DNA of 61,597 nucleotides, taken from assembly GCA_905221065.1 (NCBI GenBank), contig CAJNBS010000009.1, positions 1 through 61,597 of the forward strand, in the 5' to 3' direction. Positions 48,244 to 57,690 of the stretch are shown here, piece by piece. The notes under the pieces were generated by a model, which saw only the letters and a list, made by a program, of their open reading frames with translations, was not told the DNA's origin and made no database searches. This DNA is from a bacterium (GTDB lineage: Bacteria; Bacillota; Bacilli; Lactobacillales; Streptococcaceae). The position numbers and the translations under genes were made by a program. Each line of letters opens with the position of its first letter. The first letter of the stretch is position 1.

Positions 48244-49359
48244 TTGATTTATTTGGACAATGCTGCGACGACTCCTATGTCAGCAGTTGCTATTTCAGCT
48301 ATGACTAAGGTTATGCAAGAAACCCATGGCAATCCATCTAGTATCCATGGTCATGGTCGTCAAGCTGGCAAACTCTTGAGAGAAGCCCGTCAGGAACTAG
48401 CCCAGTTACTCGGGACAAAACCTCAACATATCTTTTTCACTTCTGGTGGGACTGAAGGCAACAATACTGCCATCATTGGCTACTGCCTTCGTCACCAAGA
48501 GCAAGGAAAACATATCATCACAACTGCCATTGAGCACCATGCTGTCCTTGAAACAATTGAATACTTGGTTCAACACTTCGGTTTTGAAGTAACCATTATC
48601 CAGCCAAAAAATCAGGAAATCACCGCCCAGCAAATTCAAGAGGCCTTACGTGACGATACGATTTTGGTCTCTACCATGTTTGCCAATAATGAGACTGGAA
48701 ACCTACTTCCCATTGCTGAAATTGGCCAAATACTCAAGCAACACTCTGCTACCTATCATGTTGATGCAGTTCAGGCTATCGGTAAAATCCCTATTCATCC
48801 AGAAGAATTGGGCATTGATTTTCTCACTGCTTCGGCTCATAAATTCCATGGTCCTAAGGGAATCGGCTTCCTCTACGCATCAAGCATGGACTTTGATTCC
48901 TATCTTCATGGCGGAGACCAAGAACAGAAAAAACGTGCAGGGACTGAAAATCTAGCTGCTATCGTTGCTATGGTTGCAGCCCTAAAAGAAGACCTAGAAA
49001 AACAAGAAGAACATTTCCAACATGTACAAAATCTAGAAACCGCCTTTCTTGCAGAGCTTGAGGGAGTTCAGTATTATCTGAATAGAGGACAAGATCATCT
49101 CCCTTATGTTCTCAATATTGGATTTCCTGGGCAGAAAAACGACCTCTTGCTCCTTCGGCTAGATTTAGCTGGAATTTCTATCTCTACTGGCTCAGCTTGC
49201 ACGGCAGGTGTTGTCCAATCCAGCCATGTTCTCGAAGCCATGTACGGGGCAAATTCAGAACGCTTGAAGGAATCCGTTCGCATCAGTTTGTCTCCACAAA
49301 ATACTGTTGAAGACCTAGAAACCCTCGCAAAAACCTTAAAAGAAATTATCGGAGGTTAG
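48244..49359 (+). CDS. Cysteine desulfurase (NifS/IscS-like)
   Basis: PLP enzyme releasing sulfur from cysteine for thionucleosides or Fe-S work. 371 aa. The PLP Lys is in ASAHKFHGPKGIGF near 200, and the persulfide Cys is in STGSACTAG near 319. TSGGTEGNNTAI binds the cofactor phosphate. Start is TTG at 48244 with AAGGTG five bases upstream; the gene begins nine bases after prs. No thiI or iscU neighbour is present, so the acceptor is unknown. Confidence 0.9.
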   Translation: MIYLDNAATTPMSAVAISAMTKVMQETHGNPSSIHGHGRQAGKLLREARQELAQLLGTKPQHIFFTSGGTEGNNTAIIGYCLRHQEQGKHIITTAIEHHAVLETIEYLVQHFGFEVTIIQPKNQEITAQQIQEALRDDTILVSTMFANNETGNLLPIAEIGQILKQHSATYHVDAVQAIGKIPIHPEELGIDFLTASAHKFHGPKGIGFLYASSMDFDSYLHGGDQEQKKRAGTENLAAIVAMVAALKEDLEKQEEHFQHVQNLETAFLAELEGVQYYLNRGQDHLPYVLNIGFPGQKNDLLLLRLDLAGISISTGSACTAGVVQSSHVLEAMYGANSERLKESVRISLSPQNTVEDLETLAKTLKEIIGG

Positions 49360-49363
49360 CCAT

Positions 49364-49711
49364 ATGGCATTTGAAAAAACCATTCAGTTAAAAAATTGTC
49401 GTTACGACTACACTCTTAGCCCTTCTGTTAAGAAATTCACCCTCAAGGACAACACTTTTTTTGAAACAAAAGTTGGTAACTATGAACTGACTCGCCTACT
49501 TGAAAAGGTTCCAAACAGCGGTGAAGGCTTCCAACTCAAAATCATCATTAACAAGGAACTCACAGGGGCTAAAATCAATATCACTGACAAGTTTGGTCTT
49601 CGTCTGGTTGATATTTTCAAATCAGAAGACCACCACATTCATCAGGAAAAATTCTACTTCCTCATGGATAGTTTGGTAGAACGTGGTGTCTTTACAAAAT
49701 CTGAAAGATAG
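49364..49711 (+). CDS. DUF1831 family protein
   Basis: Small soluble protein of unknown function, 115 aa, beginning MAFEKTIQLKNCRYDY. Family members in lactic acid bacteria show the same Cys/Tyr start and a C-terminal FYFLMDSLVERGVF helix. It begins four bases after the desulfurase stop with GGAGG overlapping the end of that gene, so coupling is likely and a link to sulfur chemistry is possible but unproven. Confidence 0.8.
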   Translation: MAFEKTIQLKNCRYDYTLSPSVKKFTLKDNTFFETKVGNYELTRLLEKVPNSGEGFQLKIIINKELTGAKINITDKFGLRLVDIFKSEDHHIHQEKFYFLMDSLVERGVFTKSER

Positions 49712-49718
49712 GTCCCAT

Positions 49719-49934
49719 ATGTTTGAACTAACCTATAAAGACAGCTATCATGTAGAGCGGACTCTCAAGTACGAGGATTATGAGGCACTCATGCTGGCTT
49801 TGTCAGGCTGTGTGACCCTACCAGATACACTTTATGTGACTTCTTTGACCTTTAAGGGACAAGAAGTTTATCAGGGGCTGGTAGGAGACCTCTACCGTTT
49901 TCTATCACATGCAGATTTTTCACATCAAAACTAA
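49719..49934 (+). CDS. DUF4649 family small protein
   Basis: 71-aa protein from the ATG at 49719 (MFELTYKDSYHVERTL); a longer in-frame start lies inside the previous gene. One predicted alpha/beta unit: YEDYEALMLALSGCV and LTFKGQEVYQGLV. Function unknown. It follows the DUF1831 gene by seven bases and its stop lies inside the stem of the next terminator. Confidence 0.75.
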   Translation: MFELTYKDSYHVERTLKYEDYEALMLALSGCVTLPDTLYVTSLTFKGQEVYQGLVGDLYRFLSHADFSHQN

Positions 49935-49954
49935 GATTTTTCTTAGTTTTTTCT
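49927..49954 (+). terminator. Terminator after the DUF4649 gene
   Basis: AAAACTAAGA and TCTTAGTTTT form a perfect 10-bp stem with a TTTT loop and a T run. The TAA stop of the gene is in the left arm. Ends the prs-to-DUF4649 transcript before rex. Confidence 0.85.
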
Positions 49955-49959
49955 TGTTT

Positions 49960-49991
49960 TTGTTGATTTTTTCACAATGTTTCTATAAAAT
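49960..49991 (+). promoter_or_regulatory. rex promoter with probable Rex operator
   Basis: TTGATT (49963-49968), 17-base spacer and TAAAAT (49986-49991). Overlapping the -35 is TTGTTGATTTTTTCACAA (49960-49977), which fits the Rex consensus TTGTGAANNNNTTCACAA at 12 of 14 fixed positions. This suggests redox-dependent autoregulation. Confidence 0.6.
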
Positions 49992-50016
49992 AGAAGAATA
50001 GAAAGGTTGTGATTTT

Positions 50017-50658
50017 GTGAAAGATAAACGGTCTGCTATTCCAAAAGCTACAGCGAAAAGACTCTCTCTCTACTATCGAATTTTTAAGAGATTTCATGCA
50101 GAAAAGATTGAACGTGCCAACTCTAAGCAAATCGCAGAGGCCATTGGGATTGATTCAGCGACCGTACGTCGTGATTTTTCCTATTTTGGTGAACTAGGTC
50201 GTCGTGGTTTTGGCTATGATGTCAAAAAACTGATGACGTTTTTTGCCGATTTGCTCAATGATAACTCTATTACCAATGTCATGCTAGTTGGCATTGGAAA
50301 TATGGGCCATGCCCTTCTCCACTATCGCTTCCATGAGCGTAACAAGATGAAGATTATCATGGCCTTTGACCTAGATGACCATCCTGAAGTCGGTAGCCAA
50401 ACTCCTGATGGGATTCCTATTTACGGAATTTCTCAAATTAAGGATAAAATCCAGGATGCTGATGTGAAGACTGCTATCCTGACTGTTCCTAGCGTCAAAT
50501 CACAAGAGGTTGCCAATCTCTTGGTGGATGCTGGCGTGAAAGGGATTCTCAGTTTTTCACCAGTCCATCTGCATTTACCAAAAGACGTGGTCGTTCAATA
50601 TGTCGATTTAACAAGTGAACTCCAAACCCTCCTCTATTTCATGCGAAAAGAGGATTAG
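50017..50658 (+). CDS. rex: Redox-sensing transcriptional repressor Rex
   Basis: NADH/NAD-sensing repressor of fermentation and redox genes. 213 aa, starting at GTG 50017 ([12 protein letters not shown]). The winged-helix DNA-binding domain at about 20-75 contains [26 protein letters not shown]; this is split here by my own reading into [12 protein letters not shown] and [11 protein letters not shown]. The Rossmann domain begins [15 protein letters not shown] near 88-101. A Rex-like operator overlaps its promoter. Confidence 0.95.
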   Translation: MKDKRSAIPKATAKRLSLYYRIFKRFHAEKIERANSKQIAEAIGIDSATVRRDFSYFGELGRRGFGYDVKKLMTFFADLLNDNSITNVMLVGIGNMGHALLHYRFHERNKMKIIMAFDLDDHPEVGSQTPDGIPIYGISQIKDKIQDADVKTAILTVPSVKSQEVANLLVDAGVKGILSFSPVHLHLPKDVVVQYVDLTSELQTLLYFMRKED

Positions 50659-50675
50659 AAAGCGAAAATCATTTT

Positions 50676-51365
50676 ATGAAAAAACCAGTTATTGGGATTA
50701 CAGGAAACGAAAAAACTCATCCAGATGATGACATCATGATGAGCTACGCAGCAAAAGGCTTTGTGGAAGGCGTTAAAGACGCTGGAGGGATTCCCATCAT
50801 CCTACCGATTGGTGATCAAGAAATGGCCTGCCACTATATCAGTATGATTGACAAGCTCATCTTGACAGGTGGGCAAAATGTTGATCCTAAATTCTATGGT
50901 GAACCAAAAACCATTGATAGCGATGACTACCACCTTCAAAGAGATATCTTCGAACTAGCCCTCATCAAGGAAGCTATCAAACAGAAAAAGCCAATTTTCT
51001 CTGTCTGTCGTGGGACTCAACTCTTTAACGTTGCCATGGGCGGAACTCTGTATCAAGATATCGAAGACCACTGGCAGGATTGTTCTGCTGAGTACACAAC
51101 CCAGCGTTTGGTGACAGAACCTGATACTGTTCTTCGAGAAATCTATGGAGAAATCTCCCATATCAACTCCTTCCACCACCAGAGTATCAAGGATTTAGCT
51201 CCCAACTTAAAGATTGCGGCTCATGATCCTAAGGATGGTATCATTGAAGCTGTCATAAGTACGGATGATGTTGCCTTTCTCGGTGTCCAGTGGCATCCAG
51301 AATTTCTATTTGAAAATCGTCCCAAAGATAAAAACCTCTTTGACTATATCGTTAATGAACTTTAG
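50676..51365 (+). CDS. Class I glutamine amidotransferase-like hydrolase (peptidase C26, PuuD-like)
   Basis: 229-aa gamma-glutamyl hydrolase of the PuuD type, which in other bacteria cleaves gamma-glutamyl-GABA or similar. Catalytic Cys in [16 protein letters not shown] near 110; His-Glu pair in GVQWHPEF near 205-207; N-terminal IGITGNEK. Substrate in streptococci is not known. It lies 18 bases after rex, likely in the same transcript, and its last four bases overlap the end of convergent radC. Confidence 0.88.
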   Translation: MKKPVIGITGNEKTHPDDDIMMSYAAKGFVEGVKDAGGIPIILPIGDQEMACHYISMIDKLILTGGQNVDPKFYGEPKTIDSDDYHLQRDIFELALIKEAIKQKKPIFSVCRGTQLFNVAMGGTLYQDIEDHWQDCSAEYTTQRLVTEPDTVLREIYGEISHINSFHHQSIKDLAPNLKIAAHDPKDGIIEAVISTDDVAFLGVQWHPEFLFENRPKDKNLFDYIVNEL

Positions 51366-52042
51366 ATTAAATCTGTCTTTTCTCGATAACTAAAGTAACT
51401 GGAGTGAGAGACAATCAAATGGTCTAAGAGAACAATTCCCATCAGATCGCAGGCTTCTTTAACAAGTTTAGTGACATGATCATCATTTCGACTAGGCGCT
51501 ACCGCTCCTGAAGGATGATTGTGGACCAAGATGAGAGAGGTCGCCATATGCTTGATGGCATAGTGAAGAATCTCTCGCGGTTCAGCAATACTGCGGGTAG
51601 CTGAGCCGATAAAAATGGTCTGTTGATGGATGATTTGATTTTGAGTATTGAGATAGAGCGCCACCAGGTGCTCTTGTTTTTTGTCCCCCAATTCCTGTTG
51701 CATCTTCTTGGCCAGCTTTTGACTGCTGAGAATACTCTCCATCTCAAGGGTTTCATGTTTGTGAATACGATGGCCCAGCTCAATCATGGCTTGTAACTCT
51801 ATGGCCTTAACACGGCCGATACCAGATAGACTCTGCAATTCCTGCAGGGTCATTTTTTTCAAATCCGTTAGGCTTGAAAGATTGTTCAAGACTTTCTGGG
51901 CAATTTCAAAAACACTGGCCTGACGTGTCCCTGTCCTGAGTAAAATAGCTAGTAACTCTTGGTTACTGAGCGCCTCCACTCCTTCTTGGGCAAGTCTTTC
52001 TCTTGGCAATAGTGAATCTTCTTGGAATGAAATACTGTACAT
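51362..52042 (-). CDS. radC: RadC family JAB1/MPN metalloprotein
   Basis: 226 aa from the ATG at 52042 ([13 protein letters not shown]), which has GGAGG six bases upstream; a start five codons earlier is weaker. N-terminal helix-hairpin-helix with LSGIGRVKA near 67-75, then a JAMM domain with [16 protein letters not shown] near 171-186, the zinc ligands being the two His and the Asp. Despite the name, a role in DNA repair is not established in streptococci. Co-oriented with pcrA 42 bases upstream, and convergent with the C26 gene. Confidence 0.93.
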   Translation of the reverse strand: MYSISFQEDSLLPRERLAQEGVEALSNQELLAILLRTGTRQASVFEIAQKVLNNLSSLTDLKKMTLQELQSLSGIGRVKAIELQAMIELGHRIHKHETLEMESILSSQKLAKKMQQELGDKKQEHLVALYLNTQNQIIHQQTIFIGSATRSIAEPREILHYAIKHMATSLILVHNHPSGAVAPSRNDDHVTKLVKEACDLMGIVLLDHLIVSHSSYFSYREKTDLI

Positions 52043-52084
52043 AAAAATCCTCCTCACTTTATTATTCGTGAGAAGGATGAAAAA

Positions 52085-54376
52085 TTAGATTTTTTTCTCA
52101 ATTGGGGCTACACTGGCTAAAAGTTTTTTCAAACCAACTTCTGGGAAATTGATTTTTAATTCCTGCGTAGCACCGCTACCCGAAACTTCCAGAACAGTTC
52201 CCTCTCCCCATTTCTTATGGAGAGCAATGTCACCAATGGACCAATTTGTCTCACTAGACGCAGATTTTGCACCAGCTGAAAATTGACCAAATGGAAGGCC
52301 GCTTGACTGGATAGATTTTGGTGCCGCGCCACGTTTACGGTCTTGGATGGCCTGGGCAAGACTTATACCTTGACCGAAGGCAACCCCACCACTGCTATAA
52401 GATGCCTTAAAGCTTGTATTTGCTGGGCTGGCCAATCCTTGATACTCAAGCAAGTCTGAACTGATTTCGTTAATAAAACGAGTCGGACGGTTGTAGTTGG
52501 TACGACCAAAAAGCAGGCGTGAGTTGGCATTGGTCAGATAGAGAATTTTCTCTGCACGTGTGATACCTACATAGGCAAGACGGCGCTCTTCTTCCAATTC
52601 ATCTTGATCTTCAGCCGCACGGCTAAGAGGGAAGACATTTTCTTCCATCCCAATCAAAAAGACAACTGGAAATTCGAGACCTTTGGCAGCATGTAGGGTC
52701 ATCAAGGTTACTTCTGATGTCTCCTGACTACCTGAATCTGTGTCGGCAATCAAGGCCAAGTCATTTAAGAAACGACTCAGTTTGTCCAAACCAGTTTCAT
52801 CTTCTGGCCCATCAGAGGTGTCGTCAAAGTTTTTCGTCACAGAGAGGAACTCCTCGATGTTTTCTACCCGAGCCTTGCTTTCTAAGGTCGCTTGGGCATT
52901 AAGAATATCGACGTAACCTGTTTTTTCTAGAACAGCCTCAACCAACTCTGTAATGCTTAAGTGGTCCAGTTGCTCCCGCAAATCCAGAATCATATTAGCA
53001 AAATCCCAGATAGATTGGGCTGCTTTCCCTCTGATACCAGACAACATAATATTGGCTGAAGCATCTAGCATAGACATATCCTGCATATTCGCAAAATCAC
53101 GGATTTTCTCAACAGTACCTGGGCCGATTCCACGTTTAGGCTCGTTGATAATGCGTTCAAAACTGATATTGTCACTCAAATTGGCAATGAGGTTGAGATA
53201 AGCGATAATATCTCGGATTTCCTTACGGCTGTAGAACTTGGTTCCGCCGACCATAGTATATGGGATATTGGACTTAAGCAGGGCTTCCTCAATGGTACGA
53301 GATTGCGCATTAGTCCGATAGAGAACTGCAAAATCCTTGTGAAGAAAGTTTTGACTGCGACTAAGTTCATCGATGGTTCTGGCTACAAATACAGCCTCGT
53401 CCAGTTCATCATTGGCACGATAGTAAACGATTTGCTCCCCATCAGCATTTTGGGTCCAGAGATTCTTAGGACGGCGATTTTTATTGTTTTTAATAACCTC
53501 GTTAGCCGCTTGAAGAATTGTTTTAGTGGAACGGTAATTCTCCTCCAACAAAACAACCTTGGCTTGAGGATAATCCTTTTCGAAGTCCAAGATATTCTGC
53601 ATATCAGCCCCACGCCAACCGTAGATAGATTGGTCCGCATCTCCAACCACACAGATATTTTTAAAGCGCGAAGCTAAGAGTTTGACCAGTTGGTACTGAG
53701 CGTGGTTGGTATCTTGGTACTCATCAACGTGGATGTATTGGAACTTCTGCTGGTAGTAGGTCAAGACATCAGGATTTTGATCAAAGAGACGCAAGGTCAG
53801 CATAATCAAATCATCAAAGTCAACCGACTCTGACTGGCGAAGCTCTTTCTGATAGGCTGTATAACACTGAGCTACGATTTGCGTATACATATCGCCAGCT
53901 TGGGCAGCATAAGTCACATCATCAATCAAATCATTCTTAGCATTGGAAATAGTCCCTAAAATGCTCCGTTCATTCCATTTTTTAGGATCCAAGTTCAACT
54001 GCTTGAGAATGCGTTTCATGAGAGTTCGCTGTTCTCCAGGATCTACAATAGTGAAATTTCGGTTGTAGCCAATATGGTCCGCATCGTGACGCAGAATACG
54101 AACACACATGGAATGGAAGGTCGCAATCAAACAGTCCTGAGTAGCTGGATTAAGGTTATAAGCACGCTCCTTCATCTCACGCGCAGCCTTATTAGTAAAG
54201 GTAATGGCCAAGATATTCCAAGGATTGACCAGCTTTTCATCAATCAAATAAGCAATGCGGTGGGTCAAAACTCGGGTCTTTCCAGAACCAGCTCCCGCCA
54301 TGATCAACAAGGGACCTTCTGTCGTTTGCACCGCCTCAGCCTGACGGTCATTCATTCCATTCAATAATGCGTTCAT
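52085..54376 (-). CDS. pcrA: ATP-dependent DNA helicase PcrA (UvrD/Rep family)
   Basis: Essential 3'-5' helicase for replication and repair in Gram-positives. 763 aa. Walker A GAGSGKT at 28-34, motif II DEYQDTN near 219-225, QSIYGWRGAD, LEENYRST, and motif VI YVGITRAEKILYL near 570. The C-terminus ends in a Tudor-like tail (GDIALHKKWGEGTVLEV) that contacts RNA polymerase in PcrA proteins. Followed by radC on the same strand. Confidence 0.96.
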   Translation of the reverse strand: MNALLNGMNDRQAEAVQTTEGPLLIMAGAGSGKTRVLTHRIAYLIDEKLVNPWNILAITFTNKAAREMKERAYNLNPATQDCLIATFHSMCVRILRHDADHIGYNRNFTIVDPGEQRTLMKRILKQLNLDPKKWNERSILGTISNAKNDLIDDVTYAAQAGDMYTQIVAQCYTAYQKELRQSESVDFDDLIMLTLRLFDQNPDVLTYYQQKFQYIHVDEYQDTNHAQYQLVKLLASRFKNICVVGDADQSIYGWRGADMQNILDFEKDYPQAKVVLLEENYRSTKTILQAANEVIKNNKNRRPKNLWTQNADGEQIVYYRANDELDEAVFVARTIDELSRSQNFLHKDFAVLYRTNAQSRTIEEALLKSNIPYTMVGGTKFYSRKEIRDIIAYLNLIANLSDNISFERIINEPKRGIGPGTVEKIRDFANMQDMSMLDASANIMLSGIRGKAAQSIWDFANMILDLREQLDHLSITELVEAVLEKTGYVDILNAQATLESKARVENIEEFLSVTKNFDDTSDGPEDETGLDKLSRFLNDLALIADTDSGSQETSEVTLMTLHAAKGLEFPVVFLIGMEENVFPLSRAAEDQDELEEERRLAYVGITRAEKILYLTNANSRLLFGRTNYNRPTRFINEISSDLLEYQGLASPANTSFKASYSSGGVAFGQGISLAQAIQDRKRGAAPKSIQSSGLPFGQFSAGAKSASSETNWSIGDIALHKKWGEGTVLEVSGSGATQELKINFPEVGLKKLLASVAPIEKKI

Positions 54377-54483
54377 CTTCTCTTCCTTACTCTTGAAGTC
54401 AATATTTCTATTATATCAGAAATCAGGGAAAATATCTTTACCTAGACTGCTTACGTGTAAAAGGCAACTTCTTATATCTAGAT

Positions 54484-54519
54484 AAAAAATGAGCTTGGAT
54501 AGTATTTCCAAACTCATTT
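54484..54519 (-). terminator. Terminator of fhs
   Basis: AATGAGTTTGGA and TCCAAGCTCATT pair (one wobble), followed on the minus strand by TTTTTATC. Confidence 0.8.
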
Positions 54520-54537
54520 AAAGTCAAATTCAATATA

Positions 54538-56208
54538 CTAGAACAAGCCTAGAACTGTTCCATCGCTTTCAACATCCATGTTGAGGGCGGCTGGTCGTTT
54601 TGGAAGTCCTGGCATGGTCATCACATCACCAGTTAGGGCAACGATGAAACCTGCACCTAATTTTGGTACCAATTCACGAATGGTAATTTCAAAGTTTTCA
54701 GGTGCTCCAAGTGCATTTGGATTGTCAGAGAAACTATACTGAGTTTTAGCCATACAGATTGGCAATTTGTCCCAACCGTTTTGAACGATTTGAGCTATTT
54801 GTGTTTGAGCTTTCTTCTCAAAGCTCACTTTGCTACCACGATAGATTTCAGTAACAATCTTTTCAATCTTTTCTTGGACAGAAAGGTCATTGTCATACAA
54901 ACGTTTATAGTTAGCTGGGTTTTCAGCGATAGTCTTAACAACTGTTTCGGCAAGTGCTACTCCACCTTCTGCACCATCAGCCCAAACACTAGCCAGCTCA
55001 ACTGGAACATCAATTGAGGCACAGAGTTCTTTCAAGGCTGCGATTTCAGCTTCTGTATCAGATACAAATTCGTTGATAGCTACTACTGCTGGAATACCGA
55101 ACTTACGGATATTTTCAACGTGGCGTTTCAAGTTAGCAAAACCGGCACGAACCGCCTCCACATTTTCCTCTGTCAAAGCGTCTTTAGCCACGCCACCATT
55201 CATCTTAAGGGCACGAAGGGTTGCGACAATGACAACTGCATCTGGAGATGTTGGTAAGTTTGGAGTCTTAATATCAAGGAATTTCTCAGCACCAAGGTCT
55301 GCACCAAAACCAGCTTCTGTAACTGTGTAATCAGCCAAGTGAAGAGCTGTTGTCGTTGCCAAGACAGAGTTACATCCGTGAGCGATATTGGCAAATGGAC
55401 CACCATGTACAAAGGCAGGTGTACCGTAAATTGTCTGAACCAAGTTTGGCTTAATAGCATCCTTCAAGATTAATGCTAAAGCACCCTCGACCTGCAAATC
55501 ACCAACAGAAACAGGCGTACGGTCATAACGATAACCGATAACGATATTCGCCAAACGGCGTTTCAAGTCCTCGATGTCTGTTGCCAAGCAAAGAATGGCC
55601 ATGATTTCAGAAGCAACTGTAATATCAAAACCATCCTCACGTGGAATACCGTTTAGAGGACCACCAAGTCCAACGGTTACGTGGCGAAGGGCTCGGTCGT
55701 TCAAGTCCACAACACGTTTCCAGAGGATACGACGTTGGTCAATTCCAAGCTCATTCCCTTGGTGCAAGTGGTTGTCAATCAAGGCAGAAAGAGCATTGTT
55801 GGCAGTTGTAATGGCATGCATGTCTCCAGTAAAGTGGAGGTTGATGTCTTCCATTGGGAGAACTTGGGCGTAACCACCACCAGCAGCACCACCCTTGATC
55901 CCCATAACTGGACCAAGAGATGGTTCGCGGATAGCAATCATGGTTTTCTTGCCAATCTTATTCAAGGCATCCGCCAGACCAATGGTAATAGTTGATTTTC
56001 CTTCACCTGCTGGTGTTGGGTTAATGGCAGTAACCAAAATCAATTTCCCAACTGGATTGCTCTCAACTGCACGAATTTTATCAAAGCTGAGTTTAGCCTT
56101 GTACTTTCCGTACAACTCCAAATCATCGTAAGAAATACCCAGTTTCTCTACAACATCAACGATTGGCTTCAACTCAATACTCTGTGCGATTTCAATATCT
56201 GTTTTCAT
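54538..56208 (-). CDS. fhs: Formate--tetrahydrofolate ligase
   Basis: ATP-dependent synthesis of 10-formyl-THF from formate, for purines and initiator tRNA formylation. 556 aa, normal length. ATP-binding [16 protein letters not shown] near 64-79, [23 protein letters not shown] near 95-117 is the substrate loop (key part [14 protein letters not shown]), and the C-terminal [17 protein letters not shown]. Single gene with its own terminator. Pairs metabolically with glyA. Confidence 0.97.
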   Translation of the reverse strand: MKTDIEIAQSIELKPIVDVVEKLGISYDDLELYGKYKAKLSFDKIRAVESNPVGKLILVTAINPTPAGEGKSTITIGLADALNKIGKKTMIAIREPSLGPVMGIKGGAAGGGYAQVLPMEDINLHFTGDMHAITTANNALSALIDNHLHQGNELGIDQRRILWKRVVDLNDRALRHVTVGLGGPLNGIPREDGFDITVASEIMAILCLATDIEDLKRRLANIVIGYRYDRTPVSVGDLQVEGALALILKDAIKPNLVQTIYGTPAFVHGGPFANIAHGCNSVLATTTALHLADYTVTEAGFGADLGAEKFLDIKTPNLPTSPDAVVIVATLRALKMNGGVAKDALTEENVEAVRAGFANLKRHVENIRKFGIPAVVAINEFVSDTEAEIAALKELCASIDVPVELASVWADGAEGGVALAETVVKTIAENPANYKRLYDNDLSVQEKIEKIVTEIYRGSKVSFEKKAQTQIAQIVQNGWDKLPICMAKTQYSFSDNPNALGAPENFEITIRELVPKLGAGFIVALTGDVMTMPGLPKRPAALNMDVESDGTVLGLF

Positions 56209-56347
56209 TCAAAACTCCTCTAACCTCTTATATGATAATTCATTATAACACAAAACAAGATTTTTAACATCCTTAAACTCTCTAAACGTTCGTAAATATC
56301 CCTGTTTTCAAGGTTTTTAGAGTCCTTTCTTAAATTTTATATGGCTT

Positions 56348-56364
56348 TATAGTTTGAAACTATA
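56348..56364 (+). promoter_or_regulatory. Palindrome TATAGTTTGAAACTATA between fhs and coaB
   Basis: Perfect 8-bp inverted repeat around a single G, 74 bases upstream of the coaB start and 140 bases upstream of fhs. It looks like a repressor site; no regulator can be assigned from sequence. Confidence 0.4.
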
Positions 56365-56402
56365 GTAAATCTTCGTTTTTACCAAAAATTTATCGCTTTC
56401 AT

Positions 56403-56431
56403 TTTACTTACCGTTTATTTTTGTGTACAAT
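56403..56431 (+). promoter_or_regulatory. coaB promoter (leaderless start)
   Basis: TTTACT (56403-56408), 17-base spacer and TACAAT (56426-56431) with a TG extension. The expected start of transcription is the A of the coaB ATG at 56438. Confidence 0.6.
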
Positions 56432-56437
56432 AGTGCT

Positions 56438-57127
56438 ATGAAAATTTTAGTTACATCGGGCGGTACCAGTGAAGCAATCGATAGCGTCCGCTCTATCACT
56501 AACCATTCTACAGGGCGCTTAGGGAAAATCATCACAGAGACTTTGCTGGCTGCTGGGCATGAAGTTTGTTTGATAACAACAAAACGAGCTCTGAAGCCAG
56601 AAGCCCATCCCAACCTAAGCATTCGAGAAATTGCTAATACCAACGACCTTCTAGTGGAAATGCAAGAACGTGTCAAGGATTATCAAGTCTTGATTCATTC
56701 AATGGCTGTATCCGACTACACTCCTGTTTATATGACAGGGCTGGAGGAGGTCCAGGCTAGTTCCAATCTAGAAGAATTTTTAAGCAAGCAGAATCATCAA
56801 GCTAAGATTTCTTCAACTGACGATGTTCAGGTTTTGTTCCTTAAAAAGACACCCAAAATCATCTCTCTAGTAAAGGAGTGGAATCCTGCTATTCATCTGA
56901 TTGGTTTCAAACTGCTGGTTGATGTTACCGAAGACCATCTGGTTGACATTGCTAGAAAAAGTCTTATCAAGAACCAAGCAGACTTAATCATTGCAAATGA
57001 CCTCACTCAAATCTCAGTAAACCAACACCGAGCTATCTTTGTTGAGAAGAATCATCTTCAAACAGTCCAGACTAAAGAAGAAATTGCAAAACTCCTCCTT
57101 GAAAAAATTCAAGCCTATCATTCTTAG
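56438..57127 (+). CDS. coaB: Phosphopantothenate--cysteine ligase
   Basis: CTP-dependent ligation of cysteine to 4'-phosphopantothenate in coenzyme A synthesis; streptococci have CoaB and CoaC as separate proteins. 229 aa from ATG 56438 (MKILVTSGGTSEAID). Motifs: VTSGGTSEAIDSVRSITNHS, AVSDYTPVYM, LVDVTEDHLVDIARKSL, and IANDLTQI. No ribosome site precedes the ATG, and the -10 ends six bases upstream, so a leaderless mRNA is likely. coaC follows 11 bases after the stop. Confidence 0.92.
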   Translation: MKILVTSGGTSEAIDSVRSITNHSTGRLGKIITETLLAAGHEVCLITTKRALKPEAHPNLSIREIANTNDLLVEMQERVKDYQVLIHSMAVSDYTPVYMTGLEEVQASSNLEEFLSKQNHQAKISSTDDVQVLFLKKTPKIISLVKEWNPAIHLIGFKLLVDVTEDHLVDIARKSLIKNQADLIIANDLTQISVNQHRAIFVEKNHLQTVQTKEEIAKLLLEKIQAYHS

Positions 57128-57138
57128 AAAGGAAAGCT

Positions 57139-57690
57139 ATGGCAAATATTCTCTTGGCTGTAACAGGCTCAATCGCCTCTTACAAGTCGGCAGATTTAGT
57201 TAGTTCTCTAAAAAAACAAGGCCATCAAGTCACTGTCTTAATGACTCAGGCTGCTACAGAGTTTATTCAACCTTTGACACTACAGGTCTTATCACAGAAT
57301 CCTGTCCACCTAGATGTCATGAAGGAACCCTATCCTGATCAGGTTAATCATATCGAACTTGGAAAAAAAGCGGATTTATTTATCGTGGTACCTGCAACTG
57401 CTAACACTATTGCAAAACTAGCCCACGGCTTTGCGGACAACATGGTGACCAGTACAGCTTTAGCCCTGCCAAGTCATATTCCCAAACTCATCGCACCAGC
57501 AATGAATACAAAAATGTATGACCATCCAGCAACTCAGGCTAATCTGAAAACATTAGAAACCTACGGCTATCAGCTGATTGCTCCTAAGGAATCCCTACTA
57601 GCTTGTGGAGACCACGGACGAGGGGCCTTAGCTGACCTCACAATTATTTTAGAAAGAATAAAGGAAACTCTCGATGAAAAAACGCTCTAA
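57139..57690 (+). CDS. coaC: Phosphopantothenoylcysteine decarboxylase
   Basis: FMN-dependent decarboxylation giving 4'-phosphopantetheine. 183 aa, HFCD flavoprotein fold. AVTGSIASYKSADL near the N-terminus binds FMN; NHIELGKKADLFIV carries the catalytic His near 74; PAMNTKMYDHPATQAN and CGDHGRGAL hold the substrate clamp and the Cys that reduces the intermediate. Start has AAAGGAAAG. The end overlaps the ECF S gene by 17 bases. Confidence 0.95.
   Translation: MANILLAVTGSIASYKSADLVSSLKKQGHQVTVLMTQAATEFIQPLTLQVLSQNPVHLDVMKEPYPDQVNHIELGKKADLFIVVPATANTIAKLAHGFADNMVTSTALALPSHIPKLIAPAMNTKMYDHPATQANLKTLETYGYQLIAPKESLLACGDHGRGALADLTIILERIKETLDEKTL

Noticed and set aside
54074..54367. Plus-strand frame opposite the start of pcrA
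   Set aside because: Antisense to the conserved helicase Walker A region; no supporting signals.
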